A stretch of DNA of 64,000 bases from Svornostia abyssi. GTDB taxonomy: Bacteria; Actinomycetota; Thermoleophilia; Solirubrobacterales; Solirubrobacteraceae. The first letter of the stretch is position 1. Every line of letters starts with the position of its first letter. A model generated the notes under the pieces. That model saw nothing but the letters and a program-made list of their open reading frames with translations, searched no databases and was not told where the DNA came from. A program made the position numbers and the translations under genes. Shown piece by piece: positions 52,226-61,863 of this stretch. The stretch is taken from positions 1,364,001 through 1,428,000 of the forward strand of contig CP088295.1 of the NCBI GenBank assembly GCA_024666565.1, written 5' to 3'.

Positions 52226-54814
52226 GTGCCCCTTCCACCCTCATCTGTCCAATCCATCGGCTCCCGCGCGGGCCGTCGTCACCCACGCCATCGGGTGACG
52301 GCGCTCGTCGTGCTCGTGCTGCTGGCGGTGACGGGCGTGGCGACGTACGTCGCGTCGGAGTTCGAGCGCAACGAGCGCAGCGATCGGCAGCGCAGCCTCG
52401 CGCAGCGCGCGGGTGTCGTGCTCGAGCGGACGACGGCGTCGCCGATGCGCCAGGCCGAGACGATCTCCTGGGCGCTCAGTGGCCGCGAGCGCGCCTCCGG
52501 GGACACCTTCGACACGCTCGCCCGCCGCGCGCTGCCCACCCAGCCACTGGTCTCCGCGATCGCGCTGAGCGAGCGCGTCACCGCGGGCGGGACGCGGTAC
52601 GTCACCCGCCGCCAGGTCGCGCGCGGCGACAGCGCGAGGTCGCTCGCGTCGCGCACCGTCGCCGTCGCCGGCGACGACCCGCGCGCCGCCGCGCTGCGAG
52701 CGGTCGAGCGCGTCGGCGTGACGCGCGCGACCCGGATCCTGCCGGCGGGGACCTCGGCGCTCGCCGTCTACTCGCCGGTGCTCGACCGGCAGAACGACGT
52801 GGCGGGCGCGGTGCTCACCGTCTACGACACCGAGGCCGTCGTCGGCGCCCTGCGCCGCACGATGCCGCGCAGCGTCCCCTTCACCGTCACGATGAACGGC
52901 CGCCCTCTGCCTGGCGCCGACGATCGGCCCGCGGGCGGCATCACGCACCGCGTGGCGATGGCCGGGCAGCCGTTCGAGATCGTCGTCGGCCGCAACGGGG
53001 ACGCGTCCGGGCTGATCCTCGCGGTCGTGGGCATCGGCCTGGTGCTGACCTTCTGCCTCGGCCTCCTGACCTTCCAGACCCAGCGGCGTGAGGAATGGGC
53101 GATGAAGCTCGTCGACCGCCGGCTCGCCGAGCGCGACGCTGCCGAAGAGCGCTTCTCGGCCGCGTTCTCCCACGCGCCGATCGGCATGGCGGTCGTGTCA
53201 CTCGACGGCGACATCGTCCAGGGCAACGCGGCGTTCGCCGCGATGATCGGCGCGGAGCGCAACCGCCTGGTCGACAAGCCGCTGGCCGACGTGCTCGTGC
53301 CTGCCGAGCGCGACTGGGTGGCCGACTCGCTGGGCATGCTCGAACCCGGGCTGCAGCGGGTCGTCCACGCCGAGCGGCGCTGTCTGCACGCCGACGGCCA
53401 CATCGTGTGGACCGCGGTCTCCCTGACCCTGACCCGCAACGGCACCGGGCAGCCCGAGCACCTGCTCGCGCAGTTCGAGGACATCTCCGACCGCCGCCGC
53501 TACGAAGCGCACCTCAAGCACCTCGCCGATCACGATCCGCTCACGGGCCTGTACAACCGCCGGGCGTTCGAGCGCGAGCTCGACCGTCACCTGGAGCGGG
53601 TGCGCACCGACGGCGCCCACGGCGCGGCGATCGTGGTCGACGTCGACCACTTCAAGCAGATCAACGACCTCGAGGGCCACCACGCCGGTGACGACCTCAT
53701 CAAGGCGATCGCGCGGGGGCTGCGCCAGCGCGTGCGCCTCGGCGACGTGCTGGCCCGCCTCGGCGGCGACGAGTTCGCCGTGCTCATGCGCGAGGGCGGC
53801 CGCGCCGAGGCCCGCCACCTCGCCAACGTCGTGCTCGACGCGATTCGCGAGCAGCACATCGTGACCTCGAGCGGCCGGACCCGCGCGATCACCGGCAGCG
53901 CCGGCATCGCGCTGTTCGATGGCAACGAGGAGGCGACCGGCGAGACGATCCTCGTCGACGCCGACCTCGCGATGTACGACGCGAAGGAAGCCGGCCGCGA
54001 CCGCATCGCCGAGGCGGCGACCGCCGAGACCCGGCAGGCCGGCACCCGCACGCGGCTGACCTGGATGGACCGCATTCGCGACGCGCTCGACGACGAGCGG
54101 TTCGTCCTGTACGCGCAGCCGATCGTCTCGCTCGAGACGGGCGACACGGAGCAGTACGAGCTGCTGCTGCGCATGCGCGACGAGGACGGCGAGGTCATCC
54201 CGCCGGGCGCGTTCCTCTCGGTCGCCGAGCGCAGCGGGCTCATCAGCCGGATCGACCGGTGGGTCGTCGAGCGCGCCATCGACCTGCTCGCCGCCAGTGG
54301 CGCGGGCGGCCCGACGTTCGAGGTCAACCTGTCGGGCTCGTCCATCGGCGACGAGGTCCTGCTCGAGCTGATCGAGCGGCGGCTGAAGGAGACGGGGGTC
54401 TGCCCGAAGCGGCTCGTCTTCGAGATCACCGAGACCGTGGCCGTTGCCGACGTGCCGCGCGCCCAGGCGTTCGCGGCGCGCCTGAACGAGCTGGGCTGCC
54501 GCTTCGCGCTCGACGACTTCGGCTCGGGCTTCGGGTCCTTCTACTACCTCAAGCATCTGCCGTTCGACTTCCTGAAGATCGACGGTGAGTTCGTCCGCGA
54601 CTGCGCGCGCGACGCGACGGACCGGCTCATCATCAGCGCCGCCGTCGACATCGCGCGCGGCCTCGGCAAGCGCACGATCGCCGAGGTCATCGAGGACGAC
54701 GGCACGTGGCAGCAGCTGCGCGAGCTCGGCGTCGACGACGGACAGGGCTTCTACCTCGGCCGCCCCGAGCCGGTCGAGCACGTCATCAAGGCGCACATGC
54801 GCGAGGCCGGATAG
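52226..54814 (+). CDS. Membrane diguanylate cyclase/phosphodiesterase with PAS
   Basis: An 862-residue c-di-GMP protein. Order: cytosolic N-terminus, membrane helix (about 25-45), extracytoplasmic CHASE-like sensor (about 46-250), second helix (about 255-277), PAS (APIGMAVVSLDGDIVQGN), GGDEF with an intact LGGDEFAVLM (residues 513-517), then EAL. The EAL signature itself reads ELL (Glu645), but other catalytic residues look kept (NLSG, FEITET, LDDFGSGFGS, FLKIDGEFV, GQGFYLGRP). Both synthesis and hydrolysis of c-di-GMP are possible. GTG start; divergent from ettA. Confidence 0.9.
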   Translation: MPLPPSSVQSIGSRAGRRHPRHRVTALVVLVLLAVTGVATYVASEFERNERSDRQRSLAQRAGVVLERTTASPMRQAETISWALSGRERASGDTFDTLARRALPTQPLVSAIALSERVTAGGTRYVTRRQVARGDSARSLASRTVAVAGDDPRAAALRAVERVGVTRATRILPAGTSALAVYSPVLDRQNDVAGAVLTVYDTEAVVGALRRTMPRSVPFTVTMNGRPLPGADDRPAGGITHRVAMAGQPFEIVVGRNGDASGLILAVVGIGLVLTFCLGLLTFQTQRREEWAMKLVDRRLAERDAAEERFSAAFSHAPIGMAVVSLDGDIVQGNAAFAAMIGAERNRLVDKPLADVLVPAERDWVADSLGMLEPGLQRVVHAERRCLHADGHIVWTAVSLTLTRNGTGQPEHLLAQFEDISDRRRYEAHLKHLADHDPLTGLYNRRAFERELDRHLERVRTDGAHGAAIVVDVDHFKQINDLEGHHAGDDLIKAIARGLRQRVRLGDVLARLGGDEFAVLMREGGRAEARHLANVVLDAIREQHIVTSSGRTRAITGSAGIALFDGNEEATGETILVDADLAMYDAKEAGRDRIAEAATAETRQAGTRTRLTWMDRIRDALDDERFVLYAQPIVSLETGDTEQYELLLRMRDEDGEVIPPGAFLSVAERSGLISRIDRWVVERAIDLLAASGAGGPTFEVNLSGSSIGDEVLLELIERRLKETGVCPKRLVFEITETVAVADVPRAQAFAARLNELGCRFALDDFGSGFGSFYYLKHLPFDFLKIDGEFVRDCARDATDRLIISAAVDIARGLGKRTIAEVIEDDGTWQQLRELGVDDGQGFYLGRPEPVEHVIKAHMREAG

Positions 54815-54833
54815 GTCACGCTACGCTCGCCGA

Positions 54834-56078
54834 ATGGCTGGGATCCTCGACGTAGAGCAGGCACTGCTGCTCCTCGAACTCGAGCCGCCGTTCGATCAGC
54901 GCGCGGTCCAGCTCGCGCGCCGCCGGATGGCCAAGATCTGGCATCCGGACATCGCCCCGCCCGGCAAGCAGTACGAGCACGAGCGCCACCTGAAGGCCAT
55001 CAACGAAGCCGCCGACCAGCTCGAGACGCTCGCCGAGCAGTCCCGCGGCGGGAAGGTCACCCGCAACGCGGTGAAGGTCAGCGCGGCCGCGGCACGGGCC
55101 GCCCGCGAGGAGGCCGGCCGCCGCGCGTACGAGCAGGAGCAGGCCCAGCGCGCCGCCAACGCCGACAAGCGCAAGCACGACCCGTTCGGCGACCGCACGC
55201 CCGACCACTCGGTCGTCCATCGCTACGCGCGCTGCCTGTCCTACCCCGAGTGGGGTGTCGGCAGCGTCACCGGCATCTACTTCACGGGCGAGGGCGACGA
55301 CATCCAGCAGTGGGCACGCGTCAAGTTCCAGCCGGGGGTGCGCACGGTGCCCGCGGGTTCACTGCAGTTCGTCGACTTCTCCAAGCCCGATCCCGGCGCC
55401 GACCGCGTGCAGCGCTTCATGACGGCGGCGCAGCACGCGATGCACGAGGGCGACTACCCGCTCGCCGCGCAGCGGCTCATCTACGCGCGCGACGCCGAGC
55501 CGCAGAACACGGCGGTGCTCCGGCTGCTGACGCTCGCGTTCTGGCAGGCGGGCGACCTGCCCGCCGCGGCGCGGACGGTACGCGACTGGGCGCGGGCCGA
55601 GGACCGCCGCCCGGCGCCGCACCGGTACGCCGCGCGGATCTACGAGGACATGGGCGCGATCGATCTCGCCGAGGAGGCCGCGCGGCGCGCGATCGACCGC
55701 GCGCCGAGCGACGCGTCGGCGTGGGAGCGGCTCGGCCGCCTTCGCCTGCGGCTCATGCGGCGGGAGCGCGCGGTCGAGGCGCTGGAGACCGCCCGCCGGC
55801 TGGGCCCCACCGCCGAGGGACTGCTCGACCTGGGCATGGCCTACCACCTGGCCGGCGACGTCGGCGCGGAGGTCACGGCGTGCGAGCAGGCCACGGTGCT
55901 CGCGCCGGAGAGCGGCGCGGCATGGTCGCGCTACGCGCACGCGCTGGCCCGCACGGACCGGGTCACCGACGCGCTGGACGCCTGCGACCGCGCGCTCGCC
56001 CTGGCGCCGGACGAGGAGGTCGCGGCGCTGCGCGATCGCCTGCGCGACCAGGCGCCGCGGGTGTTGCCGGCCGCCTGA
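54834..56078 (+). CDS. J-domain-like protein with TPR repeats
   Basis: A 414-residue cytosolic protein. The first 70 residues resemble a J-domain with HPD (MAKIWHPDIAPPGKQ) and the following helix (HERHLKAINEAADQLE). A basic linker (AREEAGRRAYEQEQAQRAA) and a beta-rich segment (YPEWGVGSVTGIYF) follow. The C-terminal half is TPR (about 200-400). It may bring client proteins to DnaK. The ATG at 54834 lies 19 bp after the GGDEF gene stop, so it may be co-transcribed. No partner identified. Confidence 0.8.
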   Translation: MAGILDVEQALLLLELEPPFDQRAVQLARRRMAKIWHPDIAPPGKQYEHERHLKAINEAADQLETLAEQSRGGKVTRNAVKVSAAAARAAREEAGRRAYEQEQAQRAANADKRKHDPFGDRTPDHSVVHRYARCLSYPEWGVGSVTGIYFTGEGDDIQQWARVKFQPGVRTVPAGSLQFVDFSKPDPGADRVQRFMTAAQHAMHEGDYPLAAQRLIYARDAEPQNTAVLRLLTLAFWQAGDLPAAARTVRDWARAEDRRPAPHRYAARIYEDMGAIDLAEEAARRAIDRAPSDASAWERLGRLRLRLMRRERAVEALETARRLGPTAEGLLDLGMAYHLAGDVGAEVTACEQATVLAPESGAAWSRYAHALARTDRVTDALDACDRALALAPDEEVAALRDRLRDQAPRVLPAA

Positions 56079-56150
56079 GGCGCCCTGTCAGGGAAGCTGC
56101 GGCAGCCCGCGTTCGTCCAGCGGCCAGCCCGGGTTGTGGGCGAGCCTACG

Positions 56151-56198
56151 CATCGGGTCGGGAAGCGGGTACAGGGGTCCCCGCTTCGCGACCCGATG
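56151..56198. repeat. 48-bp palindromic element, copy 2
   Basis: Begins CATCGGGTCG and ends CGACCCGATG; 9-nt loop TACAGGGGT. Arms and loop closely match 15957-16006 (same stem, one base different in the loop). It sits between the convergent TPR and MFS genes, 6 bp from the MFS stop. A bidirectional terminator and repeat-family member is the simplest reading. Confidence 0.8.
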
Positions 56199-56203
56199 GG
56201 TGA

Positions 56204-57601
56204 TCAGGCGGCTTCCGGCACCGCCTCGAGCGCCGGCGCGCGCCGCGCCATGAGCGCCGCGAAGATCACCGCGCCCGACACCGCGATCACCGCGCACACG
56301 ATCGACGCCTCGTGCAGTCCGTCGACGAACCCCTGCGGGTCCCCGCCGCCGAGCGCCGAGCCCGCCGGGAACAGCGCGCCGAGTCCGGCGACACCCACGG
56401 CGATGCCCGCTTGGCGGAACGTGTCGTTCACGCCCGCGGCCAGGCCGGCATCGCGCATCGGCACTGCGCGCAGTGCGAGCGCGCTGACGGCCGGGTTGAA
56501 CAGGCCCGTCCCGATGAGGGCGACGACCGTGATCGGCAGCATCATCGTCCACGCCGAGTCGACCTGGAGCAGCACGCCCATCGCCATCCCGGCGCCGACG
56601 AGCAGCAGGCCGATCGTCACCATCGCGGGGTGCGACAGCCGGTCGCCGAGGGACGCCGTCGCGCCGGAGACGATGAACATGATGATCGTGCCCGGCAGGT
56701 AGACGAGCCCGGCCTCGATCGCCGACAGCCCGAGGATCTGCTGCAGGTACAGCGTGGTGTAGAGGAACACCGCGAAGAACGACGCGCTGATGGCAAACGC
56801 CGCGACCTGCGCGCCGGTGAACGTCGGGTTGCGGAACAGCCCGAGCGGCAGCATCGGGTGCGCCACGCGCCGCTCGATGAGCCCGAACACGAGGAGCATC
56901 GCGGCGCCGCCGCCGAGCATCGCGACGATCTGCGTTGAGCCCCAGCCTTCCTCGTTGCCGCGCAGCAGCCCGGTGACGATGAGGAGCAGCGCCACGCCGA
57001 GCGCCGCCTGGCCGGCCCAGTCGACGGGGCGGGCGAGCGGGTCCACCGACTCGCGGACCTTCAGCAGCGTGACCGCGATGATCGCCAGGCCCACCGGCAC
57101 GTTGATGAGGAAGATCCACTCCCAGCCCAGGCCGGTCGTCAGCGCGCCGCCGACGAGCGGGCCGAAGGCGAACGCCGCGCCGATGGTCGCGCCGTACGCG
57201 GCGAGCGCGCCCGCACGCTCTTCGTCACCGGGGAACGCGTCGGCGAGGAGCGCCAGGGACACCGCGAACATCGCCGCGGCGCCGAGTCCCTGCACGGCGC
57301 GCGCGACATCGAGCATGACGATGTCGTTCGCCAGCGCGCAGGCCGCCGAGGACACGGTGAAAAGCGCGAGCCCGGCGATGAAGACGCGTTTACGCCCGAG
57401 CCGGTCGGCGAGAGACCCTGCAGTGAGGACGACGGCCGCGAGGGCGACGGTATAGGCGTCGACCACCCACTGCAGGCCGGTCAATCCTGCATCGAGGTCG
57501 TCGGCGATGGCGGAGAGGGCCGTGTTCACGACGGCGATGTCGAGCATGAGCATCGCGGTGGCGGCGCACACGACGAGGAGGGTCCAGCGCTGGCGGGTCA
57601 T
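56204..57601 (-). CDS. MFS drug-efflux transporter (DHA2/EmrB-QacA type)
   Basis: A 465-residue proton-driven exporter with about 14 membrane helices. It has the DHA2 signs LDIAVVNTALSAIADDL (motif D1), SLADRLGRKRVF (motif A) and GPLVGGALTTGLGWEWIFLINVP (motif C). The ATG at 57601 is chosen because AAAGGA lies 6 bp upstream; an in-frame ATG at 57628 lacks this. A strong dyad upstream (57677-57703) suggests repression by a TetR- or MarR-type regulator, not encoded alongside. Substrate unknown. Confidence 0.9.
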   Translation of the reverse strand: MTRQRWTLLVVCAATAMLMLDIAVVNTALSAIADDLDAGLTGLQWVVDAYTVALAAVVLTAGSLADRLGRKRVFIAGLALFTVSSAACALANDIVMLDVARAVQGLGAAAMFAVSLALLADAFPGDEERAGALAAYGATIGAAFAFGPLVGGALTTGLGWEWIFLINVPVGLAIIAVTLLKVRESVDPLARPVDWAGQAALGVALLLIVTGLLRGNEEGWGSTQIVAMLGGGAAMLLVFGLIERRVAHPMLPLGLFRNPTFTGAQVAAFAISASFFAVFLYTTLYLQQILGLSAIEAGLVYLPGTIIMFIVSGATASLGDRLSHPAMVTIGLLLVGAGMAMGVLLQVDSAWTMMLPITVVALIGTGLFNPAVSALALRAVPMRDAGLAAGVNDTFRQAGIAVGVAGLGALFPAGSALGGGDPQGFVDGLHEASIVCAVIAVSGAVIFAALMARRAPALEAVPEAA

Positions 57602-57676
57602 GCGGGGTCCTTTCGGATCGGTGGTCATGGCATCGATCCTGCCGCCGCTTCGGTGCCCGCACATCAGGTGGCCCCC

Positions 57677-57703
57677 GAACCTGAACCCCAAGGTTTCGGG
57701 TTC
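57677..57703. promoter_or_regulatory. 27-bp operator-like dyad upstream of the MFS exporter
   Basis: GAACCTGAACCCC and GGTTTCGGGTTC face each other around A57690; 10 of 13 pairs are complementary. It lies 76 bp upstream of the MFS start and 113 bp upstream of the divergent glycoside-hydrolase-like gene. Length and spacing suit a TetR/MarR dimer site. Confidence 0.55.
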
Positions 57704-57815
57704 CCCCCAATCGACGGGTCGTCCAGAAGATCGATGGACAGGTCGCCGGTGCGCCGAGAACGGCCGATGCGCCCATGTCCGATCTCCCGTCCGGCAACCC
57801 AGCACCTCACCCACC

Positions 57816-59525
57816 ATGCGACGACTTCTCACCTGCTTCAGCCTGCTCCTCGCCTTCGCGGCCGTGCCCTCCTCGGCGCACGCCGCCGAGGCCGGGCTCA
57901 ACGTGCAGGGCATCGACAACGGCGGGCACGACGAGGCCATGAACATGCTGTCCGACACCGGCGCGAAGTGGGCCCGTCACTTCCTGCAGTGGGACCGCTT
58001 CGAGCCGACGAAGGGCACCCTGGACCCGTCCCTCGTGGGCTTCTACAAGCAGACGATGGACCGTGAGCAGGCGATGGGCGTCAAGACGATGCTCACCGTC
58101 GTGCGCTCGCCCTCGTGGGCCAGCGGCGTGGCGGAGCCGTACAGCCCGCCGGCGCGCGCCAAGGACTTCGCGAACTTCATGGCGCTCATCAGCAAGGAGT
58201 TCGCCGGCCGTGTCGAGGTCTACGAGATCTGGAACGAGCAGGACGAGGCCATCTTCTGGAAGGGCGCCGTCGACGCCGCGAAGTACACCGAGATGCTCAA
58301 GGCCGCCTACCCGGTGATCAAGGAGGTCGACCCGAACGTGAAGGTGTCGTTCGGCCCGACCACCGGCAACAACTACGCCTACCTCGAGCAGGCGTACGCG
58401 GCAGGCGCGAAGGGGTACTTCGACGCGGTCTCCGTCCACACGGACACCGCTTGCAGCATCGCCTCGCCCAACGAGTTCTACAAGGAGGCCAACGGCCGCA
58501 TCGGGCAGTTCACCTTCCTCGGGTACCGCGAGGTGCGGGCGTCGATGCTGGCCAACGGCGACGACAAGCCGATCTACATGTCCGAGCTCGGCTGGTCGAC
58601 CTCGAAGACGCAGTGCGCCCGCGGCGCCTGGGCCGGGCAGAAGCCGGCGGGCGTGAGCGAGGCCAAGCAGGCGGCGTTCCTGGCACAGGCCTACCACTGC
58701 CTGGCGGCCGACCCGTACGTCGAGATCGCGATCTGGTTCGAGGCCAAGGACCGCGCGGCGGAGGATTCCGAGCTGACGCGCTACGGCCTGCGCCGCCCCG
58801 ACGGGCAGAACAAGCCGGCCTACGCGGCGTTCAAGGACTTCGCCCGCGGCGGGGACAAGCTCACCGGCCCGTGCGGCGACTTCAGTCCGCCGACGATCCG
58901 GATCCACTCGCCGGGCCCGAACCGCAAGGTGTTCGACAAGCTCGTCTTCAAGGCCGACACGCCCGACAAGGACGTCGCGCGCATGACCTTCTCGGTCGAC
59001 GGCGTCGAGGTCGAGAACTTCACCCCGCCAAAGGGCTCGGCCGTCGGCACGGTGCGCGACTACGTCAAGAACCCGGCCTACCGCAACTGGCAGGGCGTCC
59101 GCAAGCTGCCGTTCGGCCCGCACACGCTGACCGTCGAGGCGAAGGACCTCAGCGGCAACACGAGCGAGCAGAGCATCCAGTTCTTCCGGATCGACCCGTC
59201 GCAGCTGCCGCCCACGAAGACGCAGTTCACGAAGGTCAAGCTCCAGAAGGCGAAGAAGAACCCGCGCAAGGTGAGCTACGCCGGCAAGCTGATCTCGCCG
59301 GAGCTCGACTTCGGGATCACCGGCAAGGTCGAGGTCGTCTGGCAGGCCAAGCGCAAGGGCGGCTGGAAGAAGATCCATGGCGGCACGAAGAACGCGAACA
59401 AGGCGTTCACGTTCAACCAGCAGCTGAAGTTCAAGGGCAAGTGGCGCGTCCGCGCGATCTTCAAGGGCAAGAAGCCCTACAAGAACTCGCAGACGAAGTG
59501 GACGCAGTTCACGGTCCCGAAGTAA
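57816..59525 (+). CDS. Exported glycoside-hydrolase-like protein, tandem copy A
   Basis: A 569-residue protein: Sec signal (LTCFSLLLAFAAVPSSAHAA), then a clan GH-A-type TIM barrel (about 30-345) with acid/base Glu141 in EIWNEQDEAIFW and nucleophile Glu257 in MSELGWS, then an Ig-like domain (VARMTFSVDGVEVENFT) and a basic C-terminal beta-domain rich in Lys (KKIHGGTKNANKAF). This arrangement resembles GH39/GH5-like secreted enzymes acting on polysaccharide. The end shares its last modules with the next gene. Substrate unknown. Divergent from the MFS gene. Confidence 0.82.
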   Translation: MRRLLTCFSLLLAFAAVPSSAHAAEAGLNVQGIDNGGHDEAMNMLSDTGAKWARHFLQWDRFEPTKGTLDPSLVGFYKQTMDREQAMGVKTMLTVVRSPSWASGVAEPYSPPARAKDFANFMALISKEFAGRVEVYEIWNEQDEAIFWKGAVDAAKYTEMLKAAYPVIKEVDPNVKVSFGPTTGNNYAYLEQAYAAGAKGYFDAVSVHTDTACSIASPNEFYKEANGRIGQFTFLGYREVRASMLANGDDKPIYMSELGWSTSKTQCARGAWAGQKPAGVSEAKQAAFLAQAYHCLAADPYVEIAIWFEAKDRAAEDSELTRYGLRRPDGQNKPAYAAFKDFARGGDKLTGPCGDFSPPTIRIHSPGPNRKVFDKLVFKADTPDKDVARMTFSVDGVEVENFTPPKGSAVGTVRDYVKNPAYRNWQGVRKLPFGPHTLTVEAKDLSGNTSEQSIQFFRIDPSQLPPTKTQFTKVKLQKAKKNPRKVSYAGKLISPELDFGITGKVEVVWQAKRKGGWKKIHGGTKNANKAFTFNQQLKFKGKWRVRAIFKGKKPYKNSQTKWTQFTVPK

Positions 59526-59555
59526 CAGCCGCGCCGCGCGTCGAAACGTGATTCG

Positions 59556-61290
59556 ATGGACAGGGTGTCCAGAGGTGTCCCTGTCCAGAACGCGCGCCGG
59601 CTGCTCGCCTGCGTGACCATGCTGCTCGTGCTCGGCGCCGTCCCCGCGACGGCGCCGGCTGCTGAGCCCGGTCTCAACGTGCCCGGTGCCGACAACGGCG
59701 GCAACGACGAGGCGATGGCCATGCTGGCCGACACGGGATCGAAGTGGGCCCGTCACTTCCTGCAGTGGGACCGCTTCGAGCCCGCCCGCGGCCAGATCGA
59801 CCAGACGCTGGTCGGCGCGTACCGGCGGACGATGGACCGCGAGCAGGCGATGGGCGTCAAGACCATGCTCACCGTGGTGCGCTCGCCGTCGTGGGCGAGC
59901 GGGTCGGCCGACCCGTACAGCCCGCCGGTGAACCCGAAGGACTTCGCGAGCTTCATGGCGCGCGTGGCGCGGGAGTTCGCAGGCCAGGTCGAGGTCTTCG
60001 AGATCTGGAACGAGCAGGACGAGGCCATCTTCTGGAAGGGCGCCGTCGACGCGGCGCGCTACGCGGAGCTGCTCAAGGCGACGTATCCGGCGGTCAAGGA
60101 GGTCAACCCGGGCGTGAAGGTCGCGTTCGGCCCGACGACGGGGAACAACTACGCCTACCTCGAGCAGGCGTACGCAGCCGGGGCGAAGGGGTCGTTCGAC
60201 GCGGTGTCCGTCCACACTGACACGGCATGCAGCATCACCTCGCCGAACCAGTTCTACAAGGACAACAACCGCATCGCGCAGTTCGCCTTCCTCGGCTATC
60301 GCGAGGTCCGGGCGTCGATGCTGGCCAACGGCGACGACAAGCCGATCTACATGTCCGAGCTGGGCTGGTCGACCACCACGACGACCTGCGCCCGCGGCGC
60401 GTGGGCGGGGCAGAAGGCGGCGGGGGTCACCGAGTCCCAGCAGGCCGCCTTCCTGCAGCAGGCCTATCACTGCCTGGCCGAGGACCCCTACGTGGAGATC
60501 GCGCTGTGGTTCGAGGCCAAGGACCGTGGGGCGGAGGACACCGAGCTCACCCGCTACGGCCTGCGGCGCCCTGACGGAAAGGATAAACCCAGCTACGCGG
60601 CGTTCAAGGAGTTCGCGCGCACCGGCGACCAGCTCACCGGCGCCTGCGGCGACTTCCAGCCCGCCGGCGCTGAAGATCACCTCGCCGGGCCCGAACCGCA
60701 GGCTGTACGACCGCATGGTCGTCCGCGCCGAGACGCCCGACAAGGACGTCGCTCGCATGAGCTTCCTCGTCGACGGGCAGGTCGTGGAGAACTTCACGCC
60801 GAACCTCCGGGCGGGCGAGAAGGTCCGCGACTACGTCAAGCAGCCGTTGTACCGCGACTGGCAGGGCATTCGCCGGCTCGCGTTCGGTCAGCACACGCTG
60901 ACTGTGGTCGCCAAGGACGTGAGCGGGAACGAGAGCGAGCAGTCGCTGCAGTTCACGCGGGTCGATCCCCGGACCCTCCCGTGGACGAAGACGCGCTTCA
61001 CCAAGCTCAAGCTCACGCGCGCGAAGAAGGCGCGCCGCGCGATCTACAAGGGCACGCTCGTCGCGCAGGGATTGGACTTCGGTGTGTCTGGCAAGGTGCG
61101 CGTGGTCTGGCAGGCCAAGCGCAAGGGCCGGTGGAAGAAGATCCACGGCGGGACGAAGAACGCGAACAAGGCGTTCGTCTTCAGCCAGCGGCTCCGCTAC
61201 AAGGGCGCGTGGCGCGTCCGGCTGGAGTACCGGGCGAGCAAGCCGTACCGGACGTCCGTCACGCGGTGGAAGCGGTTCGCCGTCAGGTAG
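59556..61290 (+). CDS. Exported glycoside-hydrolase-like protein, tandem copy B, frameshifted as read
   Basis: Paralogue of 57816-59525, collinear over its full length: signal peptide after MDRVSRGVPVQNARR, TIM barrel with EIWNEQDEAIFW and MSELGWS, Ig-like domain (VVENFTPN) and Lys-rich tail (KKIHGGTKNANKAF). The frame breaks after the barrel, at CCC 60660-60662; with one C fewer the reading becomes GDFQPPALKITSPGPNRR, matching copy A. It starts 30 bp after copy A. I read it as an intact tandem duplicate with a sequence error; its repaired length is about 577 residues. Confidence 0.78.
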
Positions 61291-61824
61291 CGGGCACGAT
61301 CAGGTCGCCCAGGAAGAACGCCAGGGCCGCCACGCCGATCACGAACGGGATGAGCAGGAGACCGCGGCGCCCCGGCTCTGGGGCGGTCGCGCCGAGGCCG
61401 GCGGCGCCGAGCCCGGCGAGCAACTGCAGCGGGATCACCGACTCCAGCCAGTCGGCGCCGAGGTCGAAGGCCAGGGTGATGCCCCACAGGACGGGAAAGC
61501 TGGCGGTGAGCCCGAGCGCCAGTCGGAGCGCCCAGCGACCTCTGCCCGTCTGCAGTGGATCGCGGATCAGCGCTCGCGCTGCGACAAGGCCGGCCGCGAT
61601 CGCCACGCCGAACGCCGCGAGCGCGAGCAACGCGGGGAGCGGGTCGGCGAAGAACCCGTCGCCGGGCCCGCGGCGGTCACCACGGAGTTCGAGGACGAGC
61701 ACGGTGGCGGCCAGCGCTGCGACGGCGAATCCGTCGAGGGCGAGGGCGACCCGGACCGGCGAGCGGTGATCGATGGCGGGTGCAGCGATGGGCCGACGGT
61801 ACGCCGGTCGGCACCGTCTGCCAT
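61283..61824 (-). CDS. Small multi-helix membrane protein, start uncertain
   Basis: Four to five hydrophobic helices are visible (ALDGFAVAALAATVLVLEL, PALLALAAFGVAIAAGLVAA, LALGLTASFPVLWGITLAF, LLLIPFVIGVAALAFFLGDL). No family recognised. The frame has no ATG or GTG before the first helix without running into the next gene. An ATG at 61824 lies in another frame and would join it if one G were added near 61770. Boundaries and start are therefore tentative. Overlaps the convergent copy B by 8 bp. Confidence 0.5.
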
Positions 61825-61863
61825 CCGCTTCGACTACCGCCGGGCTCGCGGGAACGCCCCTGT

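Noticed and set aside
57807..60797. 996-codon open frame antisense to the glycoside-hydrolase-like pair
   Set aside because: A shadow frame caused by high GC and codon bias; its composition (Arg, Val, Asp, Leu runs) mirrors the coding strand and shows no domain.
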